From the NCBI GenBank assembly GCA_014378805.1, contig JACMMY010000071.1, positions 1 to 15,536 on the forward strand: a DNA stretch of 15,536 nt, read 5' to 3'. This DNA is from Moraxellaceae bacterium. GTDB taxonomy: Bacteria; Pseudomonadota; Gammaproteobacteria; Pseudomonadales; Moraxellaceae. Positions 1 through 6,849 of this stretch are shown piece after piece (the stretch's first letter is position 1; the number at the start of each line of letters is the position of its first letter). The position numbers and the translations under genes were made by a program. Below the pieces are notes generated by a model that saw nothing but the letters and a program-made list of their open reading frames with translations, was not told where the DNA came from and did no database searches.

Positions 1-1401
1 GCAATACGCCGCCCAACGTTCATCACTGACCAAGCCCAATTTACGACCCGCTTCAGTCAGACGTTGATCAGCATTGTCTTCACGCAACATCAAACGATAT
101 TCGGCACGACTGGTAAACATACGATACGGTTCTTTCGTACCATGCGTGATCAAATCATCCACCATCACGCCCAAGTATGCTTGGTCACGGGTTGGCGTCC
201 AGCTTTCTTCATCCACGGCACGACGTGCCGCGTTTAAACCAGCGAGCAAACCTTGTGCGCCGGCTTCTTCGTAACCTGTCGTACCATTGATCTGACCAGC
301 AAAATAGAGGTTATTGATCGACTTGGTTTCAAGCGTTGGTTTCAAATTTTGTGGATTGAAGTAATCATATTCAATCGCATAACCTGGACGGGTGATGTGA
401 GCATTTTCCAGACCCTTCATAGAGCGCACGAGCTTCAATTGAATATCAAAAGGCAAGCTGGTTGAGATGCCATTCGGATAGAGTTCGTGCGTATTCAAGC
501 CTTCTGGCTCAATAAATATCTGATGGCTGTCTTTATCCGCAAAACGATGGATCTTGTCTTCAATTGACGGGCAATAACGTGGTCCCACGCCTTCGATCAC
601 ACCCGTGTACATCGGCGAACGATCTAAGCCACTACGGATAATGTCATGCGTTTCCAAATTGGTATGCGTCATCCAGCAATTCACTTGGCGCGGATGCATC
701 GACACATCGCCCATGAACGACATGACAGGCATCGGCGTATCGCCCGGCTGTGGAATCATGACTGAGAAATCAACGCTTTTCGCATCAATCCGTGGTGGCG
801 TACCTGTTTTTAAACGACCGACGGGCAATTTCAATTCACGCAAACGATCAGCCAGCGCAATCGAGGGCGGATCGCCAGCGCGGCCACCACGAGACTGTTG
901 CATACCGATATGAATAATCCCGCCCAAGAACGTACCACTGGTTAAGACAACGGTACGCGCATCAAAACGAATACCGCTTTGCGTCACGACACCTTTAACT
1001 GTGTCGCCTTCAACGATCAAATCATCTGCGGCTTGTTGGAAAATATCGAGGTTCGATTGATTTTCAAGCATCGAACGAATGGCGGCTTTATATAAAATAC
1101 GGTCGGCTTGCGCGCGCGTTGCACGAACGGCTGCGCCTTTACGGCTATTTAAAACACGGAATTGAATCCCCGCGTGATCAGTTGCCAGTGCCATTGCACC
1201 GCCCATCGCATCGATTTCACGTACGAGATGTGACTTACCAATCCCACCAATCGCAGGGTTACAGCTCATTTGTCCGAGCGTTTCGATGTTATGCGTCAAA
1301 AGTAAGGTTTGACGTCCCATGCGCGCCGCAGCAAGCGCAGCTTCAGTACCCGCGTGTCCACCGCCAATGACGATGACATCGTATGATTTTGGGTAGCGCA
1401 T
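1..1401 (-). CDS. mnmG: tRNA uridine-5-carboxymethylaminomethyl modification enzyme MnmG (GidA), C-terminus beyond left edge
   Basis: FAD-dependent enzyme that, with the GTPase MnmE, builds the (carboxymethyl)aminomethyl group at the 5-position of the wobble uridine of several tRNAs in the cytoplasm. Visible are 467 codons from the start; the family is about 630 residues, so the C-terminal quarter (helical MnmE/tRNA-binding domain) lies outside. Seen: the FAD dinucleotide-binding loop GGGHAG at residues 13-18, the MSCNPAIGGIGK segment with Cys47, the GPRYCPSIED segment with Cys277 (a conserved functional cysteine at the same number in E. coli), and the late FAGQINGTTGYEEA flavin-binding stretch. 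The ATG at 1401-1399 is supported by an AGAGG ribosome binding site 8 nt upstream. The frame is intact to the window edge. It has its own upstream gap and extended -10 promoter, so it need not depend on the gene before it. Confidence 0.98.
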   Translation of the reverse strand, partial: MRYPKSYDVIVIGGGHAGTEAALAAARMGRQTLLLTHNIETLGQMSCNPAIGGIGKSHLVREIDAMGGAMALATDHAGIQFRVLNSRKGAAVRATRAQADRILYKAAIRSMLENQSNLDIFQQAADDLIVEGDTVKGVVTQSGIRFDARTVVLTSGTFLGGIIHIGMQQSRGGRAGDPPSIALADRLRELKLPVGRLKTGTPPRIDAKSVDFSVMIPQPGDTPMPVMSFMGDVSMHPRQVNCWMTHTNLETHDIIRSGLDRSPMYTGVIEGVGPRYCPSIEDKIHRFADKDSHQIFIEPEGLNTHELYPNGISTSLPFDIQLKLVRSMKGLENAHITRPGYAIEYDYFNPQNLKPTLETKSINNLYFAGQINGTTGYEEAGAQGLLAGLNAARRAVDEESWTPTRDQAYLGVMVDDLITHGTKEPYRMFTSRAEYRLMLREDNADQRLTEAGRKLGLVSDERWAAYC

Positions 1402-1509
1402 GGTGGTGACCTCTAAACGATAGATTTGAAAAGCAAATTTAATGAACTAAAAATAAGACGAACAATCAATAACAACAAAAAACATCGTTACTCAAAAATT
1501 CATCGACAT

Positions 1510-1515
1510 ATTATA
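1510..1515 (-). promoter_or_regulatory. Probable mnmG promoter, extended -10 element
   Basis: Reading the minus strand, TGCTATAAT gives a perfect TATAAT hexamer preceded by the TGn extended -10 motif, about 110 nt upstream of the mnmG start. No good -35 hexamer sits 16-18 nt further upstream, which is normal for extended -10 promoters. The implied 5' leader is roughly 100 nt and A-rich. The element lies between the paaX-like stop and mnmG. No clear intrinsic terminator separates the two genes, so some readthrough is possible. Confidence 0.55.
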
Positions 1516-1563
1516 GCAAATTTTTGGACACTCGGCTTAGCGCCACCTCTAGACTACAAATAA

Positions 1564-2355
1564 TCATTTGGCTTGGTTGTATAACTGCTGCCACAATTGG
1601 TGACCCTTTTGGTCTAGTTTTTGTACATCGCTAAAAAATTGCTGTTGTAGCGTTAAATCTATAAAGGGTTCGGGTAATAACGGATCAGTCATCATCAACG
1701 GAATAGCCTGTCGCCCAATCAATAATGACTCCCTCGCTGCCACCTCAAGTTCTAGTTGGTCCGCAAGACTGAGCCAAGATTGTATATGCTGACTCGTCTT
1801 TTTATAACGATCATTCAGTGCTTTTTCATCCCAAAGACTCGGGATTTTCTGGTGACTGTCAGCATCGAAATGTTCGACGATAAACATTGTTGCACGAGTA
1901 TCTAGCCCCGTATTCATCAAATGCTGCCGAGTGCTCTCAAAGTCTTCTGCTAAATTATCAGGTCGGATATAAAGATCTGGCTGCAACTCTCGAAAACCAT
2001 TCAAACGTAACGTTCTCTCACGGCGTTTTAGTGCCGTTCGATCGGTGCGTTTAAGAATAGCGGTATGGATTGCTAAATAACTACCCGCCCATTGTCGTGT
2101 TGATTTAACCCCTTGCACTCGGTTGGCAACTGGCTCAGATATTTCTATCGCACCTTGACTTAAACGATAAATCCCTCGGCCAGCGGACTCAATCAAACTA
2201 TCACTCGATAAGCGCGTCAATGCCACACGCACACTATTTTCATTAATGCCAAATAGCTGTCCAGCGAGCGCAAACTGGCGAGTACTGATGGTAGCATCAG
2301 GTTGTGCAAACAATAAATCTAGAATCAAGGCACGAGCGTTGTTTTTGATAACCAC
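1564..2355 (-). CDS. PaaX-family winged-helix transcriptional repressor (orphan)
   Basis: 263 residues, somewhat shorter than E. coli PaaX (about 316), the phenylacetyl-CoA-responsive repressor of the phenylacetate degradation operon. The N-terminal 70 residues form a winged helix-turn-helix: an ARALILDLL helix at 8-15, a recognition-helix region at about 40-55 (NENSVRVALTRLSSDSLI) and a wing ending GRGIYRLS at 59-66. A family-type central region with Trp89 follows, then a C-terminal DPLLP segment at 224-228 that is typical of PaaX-like proteins. The start is GTG (2355-2353), chosen because AGAGG lies 8 nt upstream; no in-frame ATG nearby has a better site. No phenylacetate catabolic gene lies in the window, so its target and ligand are unknown. 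It stands alone between porin and mnmG. Family assignment is fairly secure; equating it with true PaaX function is not. Confidence 0.75.
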   Translation of the reverse strand: MVIKNNARALILDLLFAQPDATISTRQFALAGQLFGINENSVRVALTRLSSDSLIESAGRGIYRLSQGAIEISEPVANRVQGVKSTRQWAGSYLAIHTAILKRTDRTALKRRERTLRLNGFRELQPDLYIRPDNLAEDFESTRQHLMNTGLDTRATMFIVEHFDADSHQKIPSLWDEKALNDRYKKTSQHIQSWLSLADQLELEVAARESLLIGRQAIPLMMTDPLLPEPFIDLTLQQQFFSDVQKLDQKGHQLWQQLYNQAK

Positions 2356-2684
2356 GTAGACAACCTCTAATAAAAAATATTAAATACAAATACATATAGC
2401 ACATACATTTGAGTTTTTAATGTTTACAATCATAAAATGGGTGACTAAATATAATTGCACTAGATAGAAATCTAGTACAGAAAAAGCACGATAGAACTGA
2501 TCTTCAGTAATTTAGAGAATTAATACAAACAATATCTCAATTTCAGCATTAAATGTAAAATCACAAATTACTAAAAAAATAAAACATAATAATCTGACTT
2601 ACATTCATCTCGTTATTTTCTTATTTTTTTTTGCAGATTGGGGTATCAAAACACGTTTAATGACTAAAATTATAAATGATCTAT

Positions 2685-2721
2685 AAAACGTCAATATTCC
2701 TTAGGGGTCTGTTGACGTTTT
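2685..2721. repeat. Perfect 10-bp inverted repeat, 17-bp spacer
   Basis: AAAACGTCAA at 2685-2694 pairs exactly with TTGACGTTTT at 2712-2721. The spacer holds TTAGGGGTCTG, so the right arm reads GGGGTCTGTTGACGTTTT, which has the look of an insertion-sequence terminus. No U-tract follows on either strand, so it is not an intrinsic terminator. It could be an operator, an RNA hairpin or a relic of a mobile element. Confidence 0.5.
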
Positions 2722-2760
2722 AAGGACAATGTGGACTTCAATCATCATTCAACGCACACT

Positions 2761-2800
2761 AAAAAAGGCTCAATAAATTCTATAATTCATTGAGCCTTTT
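2761..2800 (-). terminator. Rho-independent terminator of the porin gene
   Basis: Perfect 12-bp inverted repeat AAAAGGCTCAAT (2763-2774) and ATTGAGCCTTTT (2789-2800) around a 14-nt loop. On the minus strand the stem ends in a run of six T (2766-2761), 85 nt after the porin stop codon. The opposite strand has four T, so weak bidirectional action is possible. Confidence 0.9.
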
Positions 2801-2885
2801 GCGACACATGGAACACATTAAAAAAAATTAAGCGCTGAAAAATACGCATCAAACATCTTACATATTACCTCTTGGGATCGTTATC

Positions 2886-4334
2886 CTAAAAGTTATAACG
2901 CATACCTACCATCGGATCAACAGAGCTAGTATGCAGATAACCACTGGATAGACCATCGTTTACTTTTGAATACATCGCACCGCCATATGCATCTAGGCGC
3001 TTACTGATCTTGTAATTGAGTGAGAGTGACGTGGCGTTTAAACTACCACTACAAGACCCAGCACTACTGTCTCCACAACTATTGCCTTTGTAGCTGTTTT
3101 GGTTGTAATGATAATAAGCACCAGTCAGATCCAATTTCGGCGTAATTGCAACTTTGGCACCGACCCAAGAAATTCCAAGAATTTTCTCGTTGGTAAAGGC
3201 CGTATTATTGACCACACTGATTAAATATCCACCAATATCACTAAAACCAGCCGCTAACGGAGAAGATGGATTTGCATAACGAATATGCTCATAACCAGCA
3301 TACAAATTAACTGGATTGAGCGTGTATTTCAGCATCAAGGCGTAGGCCGTATTATCAGAGATGGTTGCTGCCAAAGACCCTGTAGGTTTGGTCAATACTT
3401 GCGCTGCACTAAGCGATGCCGCATTCACGGTACTTCGATTGTTCGAGTAAAAAGCATCGAACGATAATTTGCCATAATTGCTTGAACCTAGATCACCTAA
3501 GCCAAGGTCAGCCAGCGTAAAATCACGACCCAAATTGAGTTGATAGGCTTTACCATTATTGCCGTTACCAAAATGATAAAGCATCGCTAAGCGACCAGCA
3601 CGCCACTGATGACTGTAACGCACAGCTGAATCAAGTCTGGCATCCCGAGTATTACCGCCGCCTACCATGACGCCTGAGTAACCAATAACTGAGAAGGCAT
3701 AAGATGCGCCTTGTGGATCATACTTACCAACGGCATCCGTCAATAGAGAATTTTGTCGACCGAGCGTTAATGTACCCCATTCCTTGGAATTGATACCCGC
3801 GTAAGCAACGCCATTAAAAACCTGACCTGAACGGCTAGAGTCCGCATTAGAGGTTTGTGCGTCAAGTGGCACGCCGTTATTAGCGACCAATGACTTACGT
3901 CCATCACTCAGCATACCGCTAGTGGGACTAAACCCTGTTTCAAGTTTAAAAACGGCGGACAAATCATCGTCGATTTTAATGTCACCTTTGAGACCAATTT
4001 TTGATTGGCTCATCCCATTGGGTGCAATGGTATTAATCGACTTATTACTGTTTTTTGAAATCACATATCCTAGGCCATCGGTGTAAGAATCACTCAGTGG
4101 CGTGCCGTGAGTTTGATGGACAAATCCGACATCAATCGTTCCGTATAATGTGACTCCTCCGTACGTAAGATCATCATGGTTGAGTATCGCGGACAACCCT
4201 GGAGTATTGCTGGTCGCTGCGGGGGTGTCGGCAAAGGCTGCTATCGGAGCCAAGCTCAGCATTGTCGCGAAAAGGATTGAGTCTTTGACTGCAATTGCGA
4301 TTTTTGTACGGTATAGCGGGCGTTTAATTTTCAT
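2886..4334 (-). CDS. Gram-negative outer-membrane porin (Porin_4 / general bacterial porin type)
   Basis: 482-residue precursor of a probable 16-stranded trimeric beta-barrel diffusion porin. A signal peptide is seen: basic start KIKR, hydrophobic stretch at about 19-34, and a likely cleavage site AFA-DT after residue 35. Family signatures in order are VTLYGTIDVGF, MSQSKIGLKGD followed by AVFKLETGF, WGTLTLGRQ, repeated amphipathic strands, and a C-terminal strand ending MVGMRYNF with the terminal Phe needed for outer-membrane assembly. Two cysteines (420 and 428) lie in a Ser/Gly-rich segment near the C-terminus that is probably an external loop, where they could form a disulfide. The ATG is supported by AAAGGA 7 nt upstream. 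It lies downstream of actP on the same strand but behind a terminator-like hairpin. Substrate unknown; small organic acids are a guess from context. Confidence 0.9.
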   Translation of the reverse strand: MKIKRPLYRTKIAIAVKDSILFATMLSLAPIAAFADTPAATSNTPGLSAILNHDDLTYGGVTLYGTIDVGFVHQTHGTPLSDSYTDGLGYVISKNSNKSINTIAPNGMSQSKIGLKGDIKIDDDLSAVFKLETGFSPTSGMLSDGRKSLVANNGVPLDAQTSNADSSRSGQVFNGVAYAGINSKEWGTLTLGRQNSLLTDAVGKYDPQGASYAFSVIGYSGVMVGGGNTRDARLDSAVRYSHQWRAGRLAMLYHFGNGNNGKAYQLNLGRDFTLADLGLGDLGSSNYGKLSFDAFYSNNRSTVNAASLSAAQVLTKPTGSLAATISDNTAYALMLKYTLNPVNLYAGYEHIRYANPSSPLAAGFSDIGGYLISVVNNTAFTNEKILGISWVGAKVAITPKLDLTGAYYHYNQNSYKGNSCGDSSAGSCSGSLNATSLSLNYKISKRLDAYGGAMYSKVNDGLSSGYLHTSSVDPMVGMRYNF

Positions 4335-4362
4335 GCTGAATTCCTTTCAGGTCAAAAATGGC

Positions 4363-4391
4363 AATAAAAAAGCGTCCTGACATGAGGTCAA
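4363..4391 (-). promoter_or_regulatory. Possible porin promoter overlapping a hairpin
   Basis: On the minus strand TTGACC (4391-4386, 5 of 6 to consensus) is followed after 17 nt by TTTATT (4368-4363, 4 of 6), which would start transcription about 20 nt before the porin ATG. The -35 lies in the loop and the -10 in the T-run of the hairpin at 4366-4408. A second candidate -10, TATAAA, lies at 4399-4394. Neither is proven. Confidence 0.35.
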
Positions 4392-4408
4392 GTTTTATAG
4401 ACGCTTTT
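4366..4408 (-). terminator. Terminator-like hairpin between actP and porin
   Basis: AAAAGCGTC (4368-4376) and GACGCTTTT (4400-4408) are perfect 9-bp arms around a 23-nt loop that itself contains a TGAC-n5-GTCA inner stem (4378-4390). On the minus strand the stem runs into six T. It lies 127 nt after the actP stop and only about 30 nt before the porin start, so it fits either the end of the yjcH-actP transcript or an attenuator in a porin leader. Confidence 0.6.
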
Positions 4409-4479
4409 AAAGAGAATATTAAAAAGAGTAGTTCACCAGCGCTTTGCATCAATTTATGTATGACTAGTCTGGCGTATTC

Positions 4480-4505
4480 ACTGATGTCGATGAACTGACA
4501 TCAGT
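4480..4505. repeat. Perfect 9-bp inverted repeat downstream of actP
   Basis: ACTGATGTC (4480-4488) and GACATCAGT (4497-4505) around an 8-nt loop, 30 nt past the actP stop. No U-tract follows on either strand. It may act as an mRNA 3'-end stem or as an operator in the actP-porin gap. Confidence 0.5.
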
Positions 4506-4534
4506 TTGCTACGTGACGTCTGTTAAATCACTCA

Positions 4535-6229
4535 CTAATGATCGCTTCCTTGCTCAGCACCAACACCAGTGATAGAACGGACGAACTGTGCATCGTACGC
4601 ATCCTGCTCTTGCTTGGCTTGCGCGCTTTTGTCGGTAATCGAGAAGAACCAGCAGCAAAAGAACGATAAGATAATCGAAAATAAAGCAGGATTTTGGTAA
4701 GGAATCGGTGCGGTTGTACCGAAGTGGAAGGTTTCGACATACACAGCTTTGGTAAGGCAAATCAGGAGTACCGATGACAACATCCCAATCACACCACCAG
4801 CAAGTGCACCTCGTGTAGTCAGTCCGCGCCAAAACATTGATAGCAATAGCACTGGAAAATTAGCAGATGCGGCGACAGCAAAAGCTAAACCAACCATAAA
4901 TGCGACATTTTGTTTTTCAAATACAATCCCTAAGATCATGGCAAAGATCGCCAGAGCAACGGTGGCATATTTAGAAACACGCATTTCATCTTTTTCGGTT
5001 GAACGACCATGAGCGATGACATTTGCATATAGATCATGCGAAACGGCAGTTGCACCCGATAGCGTTAATCCAGCAACAACTGCAAGAATCGTCGCAAAGG
5101 CAACCGCAGAAATGAAACCGAGGAACAAGTTGCCGCCGAGCGCATGCGCTAAGTGGATCGCCGCCATGTTACCGCCGCCGCGAAGTTCGAGTTTTCCTGT
5201 TACAGCCATTTTAGCGGCGTCGAGATAATCTGGATTCTGTGCAATAAATAAAATCGCACCAAAGCCAATGATAAAGGTCAGGATATAAAAGTAGCCGATA
5301 AACCCAGTTGCTACGAAGACCGATTTACGCGCTTCTTTTGCACTGTTCACCGTAAAAAAACGCATGAGAATGTGAGGTAAGCCTGCGGTACCGAACATTA
5401 GGGCCATACCTAAGGAAATCGCATCAATCGGACTACTGAACAACGTACCAGGACCCATGATTTTATTGCCATCAGTATGATTGACTGTGCCAAACACTTT
5501 GATTGCTTCGCTAAACATAAGATCTAAGCTGAAATTAAAGTGATAAAGCACCATGAACGCCATAAACGTTGCGCCGCCGAGTAACATCCCTGCTTTGATA
5601 ATTTGTACCCATGTGGTCGCTAACATGCCGCCAAATAGGACATAGATCATCATTAATACGCCTACAACAATGACGGCTATCGAATAGTCCAGTCCAAAGA
5701 GTAGTTTAATTAATTGTCCCGCACCAACCATTTGTGCAATTAGATAAAAAGCAACCACAACCAAGGTGTTAACAGCTGCCATCGTTCGAATGGGTGAACG
5801 TTTTAAACGGAAGGAAGCAACATCGGCAAACGTATATTTACCTAAATTCCGCAGGCGTTCCGCGACCAAAAATAACAAAATTGGCCAGCCAACTAAGAAG
5901 CCAATCGAATACATGAGTCCATCGTAACCTTTGGTGAAGACCATCGCAGAAATGCCGAGAAACGAGGCCGCTGACATATAGTCTCCAGCAATCGCAAGTC
6001 CATTTTTGAACCCACTAATGCCACCGCCTGCGGTATAAAAATCCGATGCAGAACGATTCTTCTTTGCCGCCCATTTGGTGATCATCAATGTGAATGCGAC
6101 AAAAATCACAAACATGATAATCGCAGTCCAGTTGGTGGCCTGCTGCACGGTTTGTCCCAGATCGGGAGAAGCCGTTACAAAACCTGAATAACCGAGCGCG
6201 ACGAGCGGGATGAATTTGGTTAATTTCAT
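4535..6229 (-). CDS. actP: Cation/acetate symporter ActP
   Basis: 564-residue inner-membrane transporter of the solute:sodium symporter family that takes up acetate and related short monocarboxylates with a cation. It aligns in mind with E. coli ActP (549 aa) along its whole length: an N-terminal signal-like segment, the first core helix after NWTAIIMFVIF, the DFYTAGGGISGF and GDYMSAASFLGIS segments, AERLRNLGKYTFADV, YVLFGGMLATTWVQI, FGTAGLPHILMRFF, SAVAFATILAVVAGL, SHDLYANV, and a C-terminal GAEQGSDH resembling EQGRAH in E. coli. About 13 membrane segments are expected. The start ATG overlaps the yjcH stop (ATGA), with GGAG 8 nt upstream, which indicates translational coupling. Acetate imported here would be activated by the Acs encoded in this window. 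Confidence 0.97.
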   Translation of the reverse strand: MKLTKFIPLVALGYSGFVTASPDLGQTVQQATNWTAIIMFVIFVAFTLMITKWAAKKNRSASDFYTAGGGISGFKNGLAIAGDYMSAASFLGISAMVFTKGYDGLMYSIGFLVGWPILLFLVAERLRNLGKYTFADVASFRLKRSPIRTMAAVNTLVVVAFYLIAQMVGAGQLIKLLFGLDYSIAVIVVGVLMMIYVLFGGMLATTWVQIIKAGMLLGGATFMAFMVLYHFNFSLDLMFSEAIKVFGTVNHTDGNKIMGPGTLFSSPIDAISLGMALMFGTAGLPHILMRFFTVNSAKEARKSVFVATGFIGYFYILTFIIGFGAILFIAQNPDYLDAAKMAVTGKLELRGGGNMAAIHLAHALGGNLFLGFISAVAFATILAVVAGLTLSGATAVSHDLYANVIAHGRSTEKDEMRVSKYATVALAIFAMILGIVFEKQNVAFMVGLAFAVAASANFPVLLLSMFWRGLTTRGALAGGVIGMLSSVLLICLTKAVYVETFHFGTTAPIPYQNPALFSIILSFFCCWFFSITDKSAQAKQEQDAYDAQFVRSITGVGAEQGSDH

Positions 6230-6534
6230 TTCTTCATCTCCACGATGACGTCCTTGGTTAGACGATCAAATTCACCATTTGCACGCCAAACATAGATGCC
6301 GCAAAGCACAAAAGCGCTAACAATGACACTTATCCCGAGCGGTATACCGATCGTCGTTGCCCCGCCCGAAAGGGATTGATGGAGAAAGGCTGGGTGATAA
6401 GAAACTAAATAAATGTAACCAAAATAGATAAATAACATGATGAATGTCAGTGACCAACTCAACTGTGATTTCTTACGAACCAGTTCCCGAAATTTTGGAT
6501 TTTGAGTAATCATATTGACGCGATCTGTTTCCAT
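6226..6534 (-). CDS. yjcH: DUF485 inner-membrane protein YjcH, ActP partner
   Basis: 102-residue protein with two hydrophobic segments (about 28-45 and 62-82) and the family signature GIYVWRANGEFDRL near the end; E. coli YjcH is 104 aa. The family is almost always encoded directly before actP. Its biochemical role is not well defined, but a small accessory subunit of the symporter is generally assumed. The first ATG at 6534 is preferred over the internal Met8 because AAGGAG lies 8 nt upstream of it. The stop overlaps the actP start by four bases. It is the first gene of the yjcH-actP transcript, divergent from the sensor kinase gene. Confidence 0.95.
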   Translation of the reverse strand: METDRVNMITQNPKFRELVRKKSQLSWSLTFIMLFIYFGYIYLVSYHPAFLHQSLSGGATTIGIPLGISVIVSAFVLCGIYVWRANGEFDRLTKDVIVEMKK

Positions 6535-6849
6535 GATCCGTGCTCCTTAATACCTATCGTCTTCAAAAGTTGATTACGCTTAAACGCTTTAATCAGATTT
6601 TGAATATTCGTTATGTTGTAGTCGCAACCAATATTCATATTTTGATTGCGCAAGATTCGTACAACACAACCATAACAGTCCTTATTCAAAATAGAACTGC
6701 GACTTTAGTCTTATAAAATGCCATTAGCACACGACTCTGTTTTAAAGTGAGATATAGTGCTTGAGCGATAAAAATAAGCCATTAAGAATGATGGCTGCGT
6801 GATAGCACTCAAAAAGTAATAGCCAGAACAAGGATAGGATGTTCATCTC
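6535..6849. other. Divergent regulatory region between yjcH-actP and the sensor kinase
   Basis: 315 bp without a gene, holding promoters for both directions. It contains the 13-bp box shared with acs (6701-6713) and an imperfect 9-bp inverted repeat, CGCAACCAA (6623-6631) against TTGATTGCG (6642-6650), with one mismatch. It also holds a GAATATTC palindrome at 6602-6609 and a 6-bp stem AGCCAT/ATGGCT (6777-6782 and 6791-6796) in the likely kinase leader. TATAGT at 6753-6758 is a possible -10 for the kinase gene, without a good -35. Confidence 0.6.
6701..6713 (-). promoter_or_regulatory. Candidate CrbR box upstream of yjcH-actP
   Basis: GACTTTAGTCTTA is identical to the 13 bases at 13138-13150 upstream of acs and has the same orientation relative to the leftward genes. 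Its core GACT-TT-AGTC is a dyad (6701-6710). It lies 167 nt before the yjcH start and 137 nt before the kinase start, so either gene could be the target. The binding protein is inferred, not shown. Confidence 0.45.

Larger units (their letters stand above)
2356..2885. other. AT-rich intergenic region between porin and paaX-like gene
   Basis: 530 bp with no convincing gene. It contains the porin terminator (2761-2800), a perfect 10-bp inverted repeat (2685-2721) and the upstream region of the paaX-like gene. Nearest to that gene are very AT-rich stretches (2370-2400 and 2560-2640) that could hold its promoter, but I cannot fix a -35/-10 pair with confidence. No tRNA or long open frame is apparent. 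Confidence 0.6.

Noticed and set aside
74..1370. Several plus-strand open frames inside 1-1401
   Set aside because: They are antisense to the clearly recognisable MnmG frame and show no protein-family features.
1528..1545. GGC-TTAGC-GCC dyad as a terminator of the paaX-like gene
   Set aside because: The stem is only three base pairs with no adjacent T-run on the minus strand.
4462..4469. GACTAGTC palindrome upstream of porin as a third copy of the acs/yjcH box
   Set aside because: The half-sites match, but the 2-bp spacer is missing and the flanks differ, so the spacing is incompatible with the same dimeric site. An 8-bp palindrome is not rare.
4480..4505. Inverted repeat after actP as its intrinsic terminator
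   Set aside because: The stem is perfect, but no T-run follows on the minus strand. The hairpin at 4366-4408 is a better terminator.
4528..5228. Overlapping short frames on both strands within actP
   Set aside because: Low-complexity shadows of the ActP frame. The actP frame is intact and matches its family throughout.
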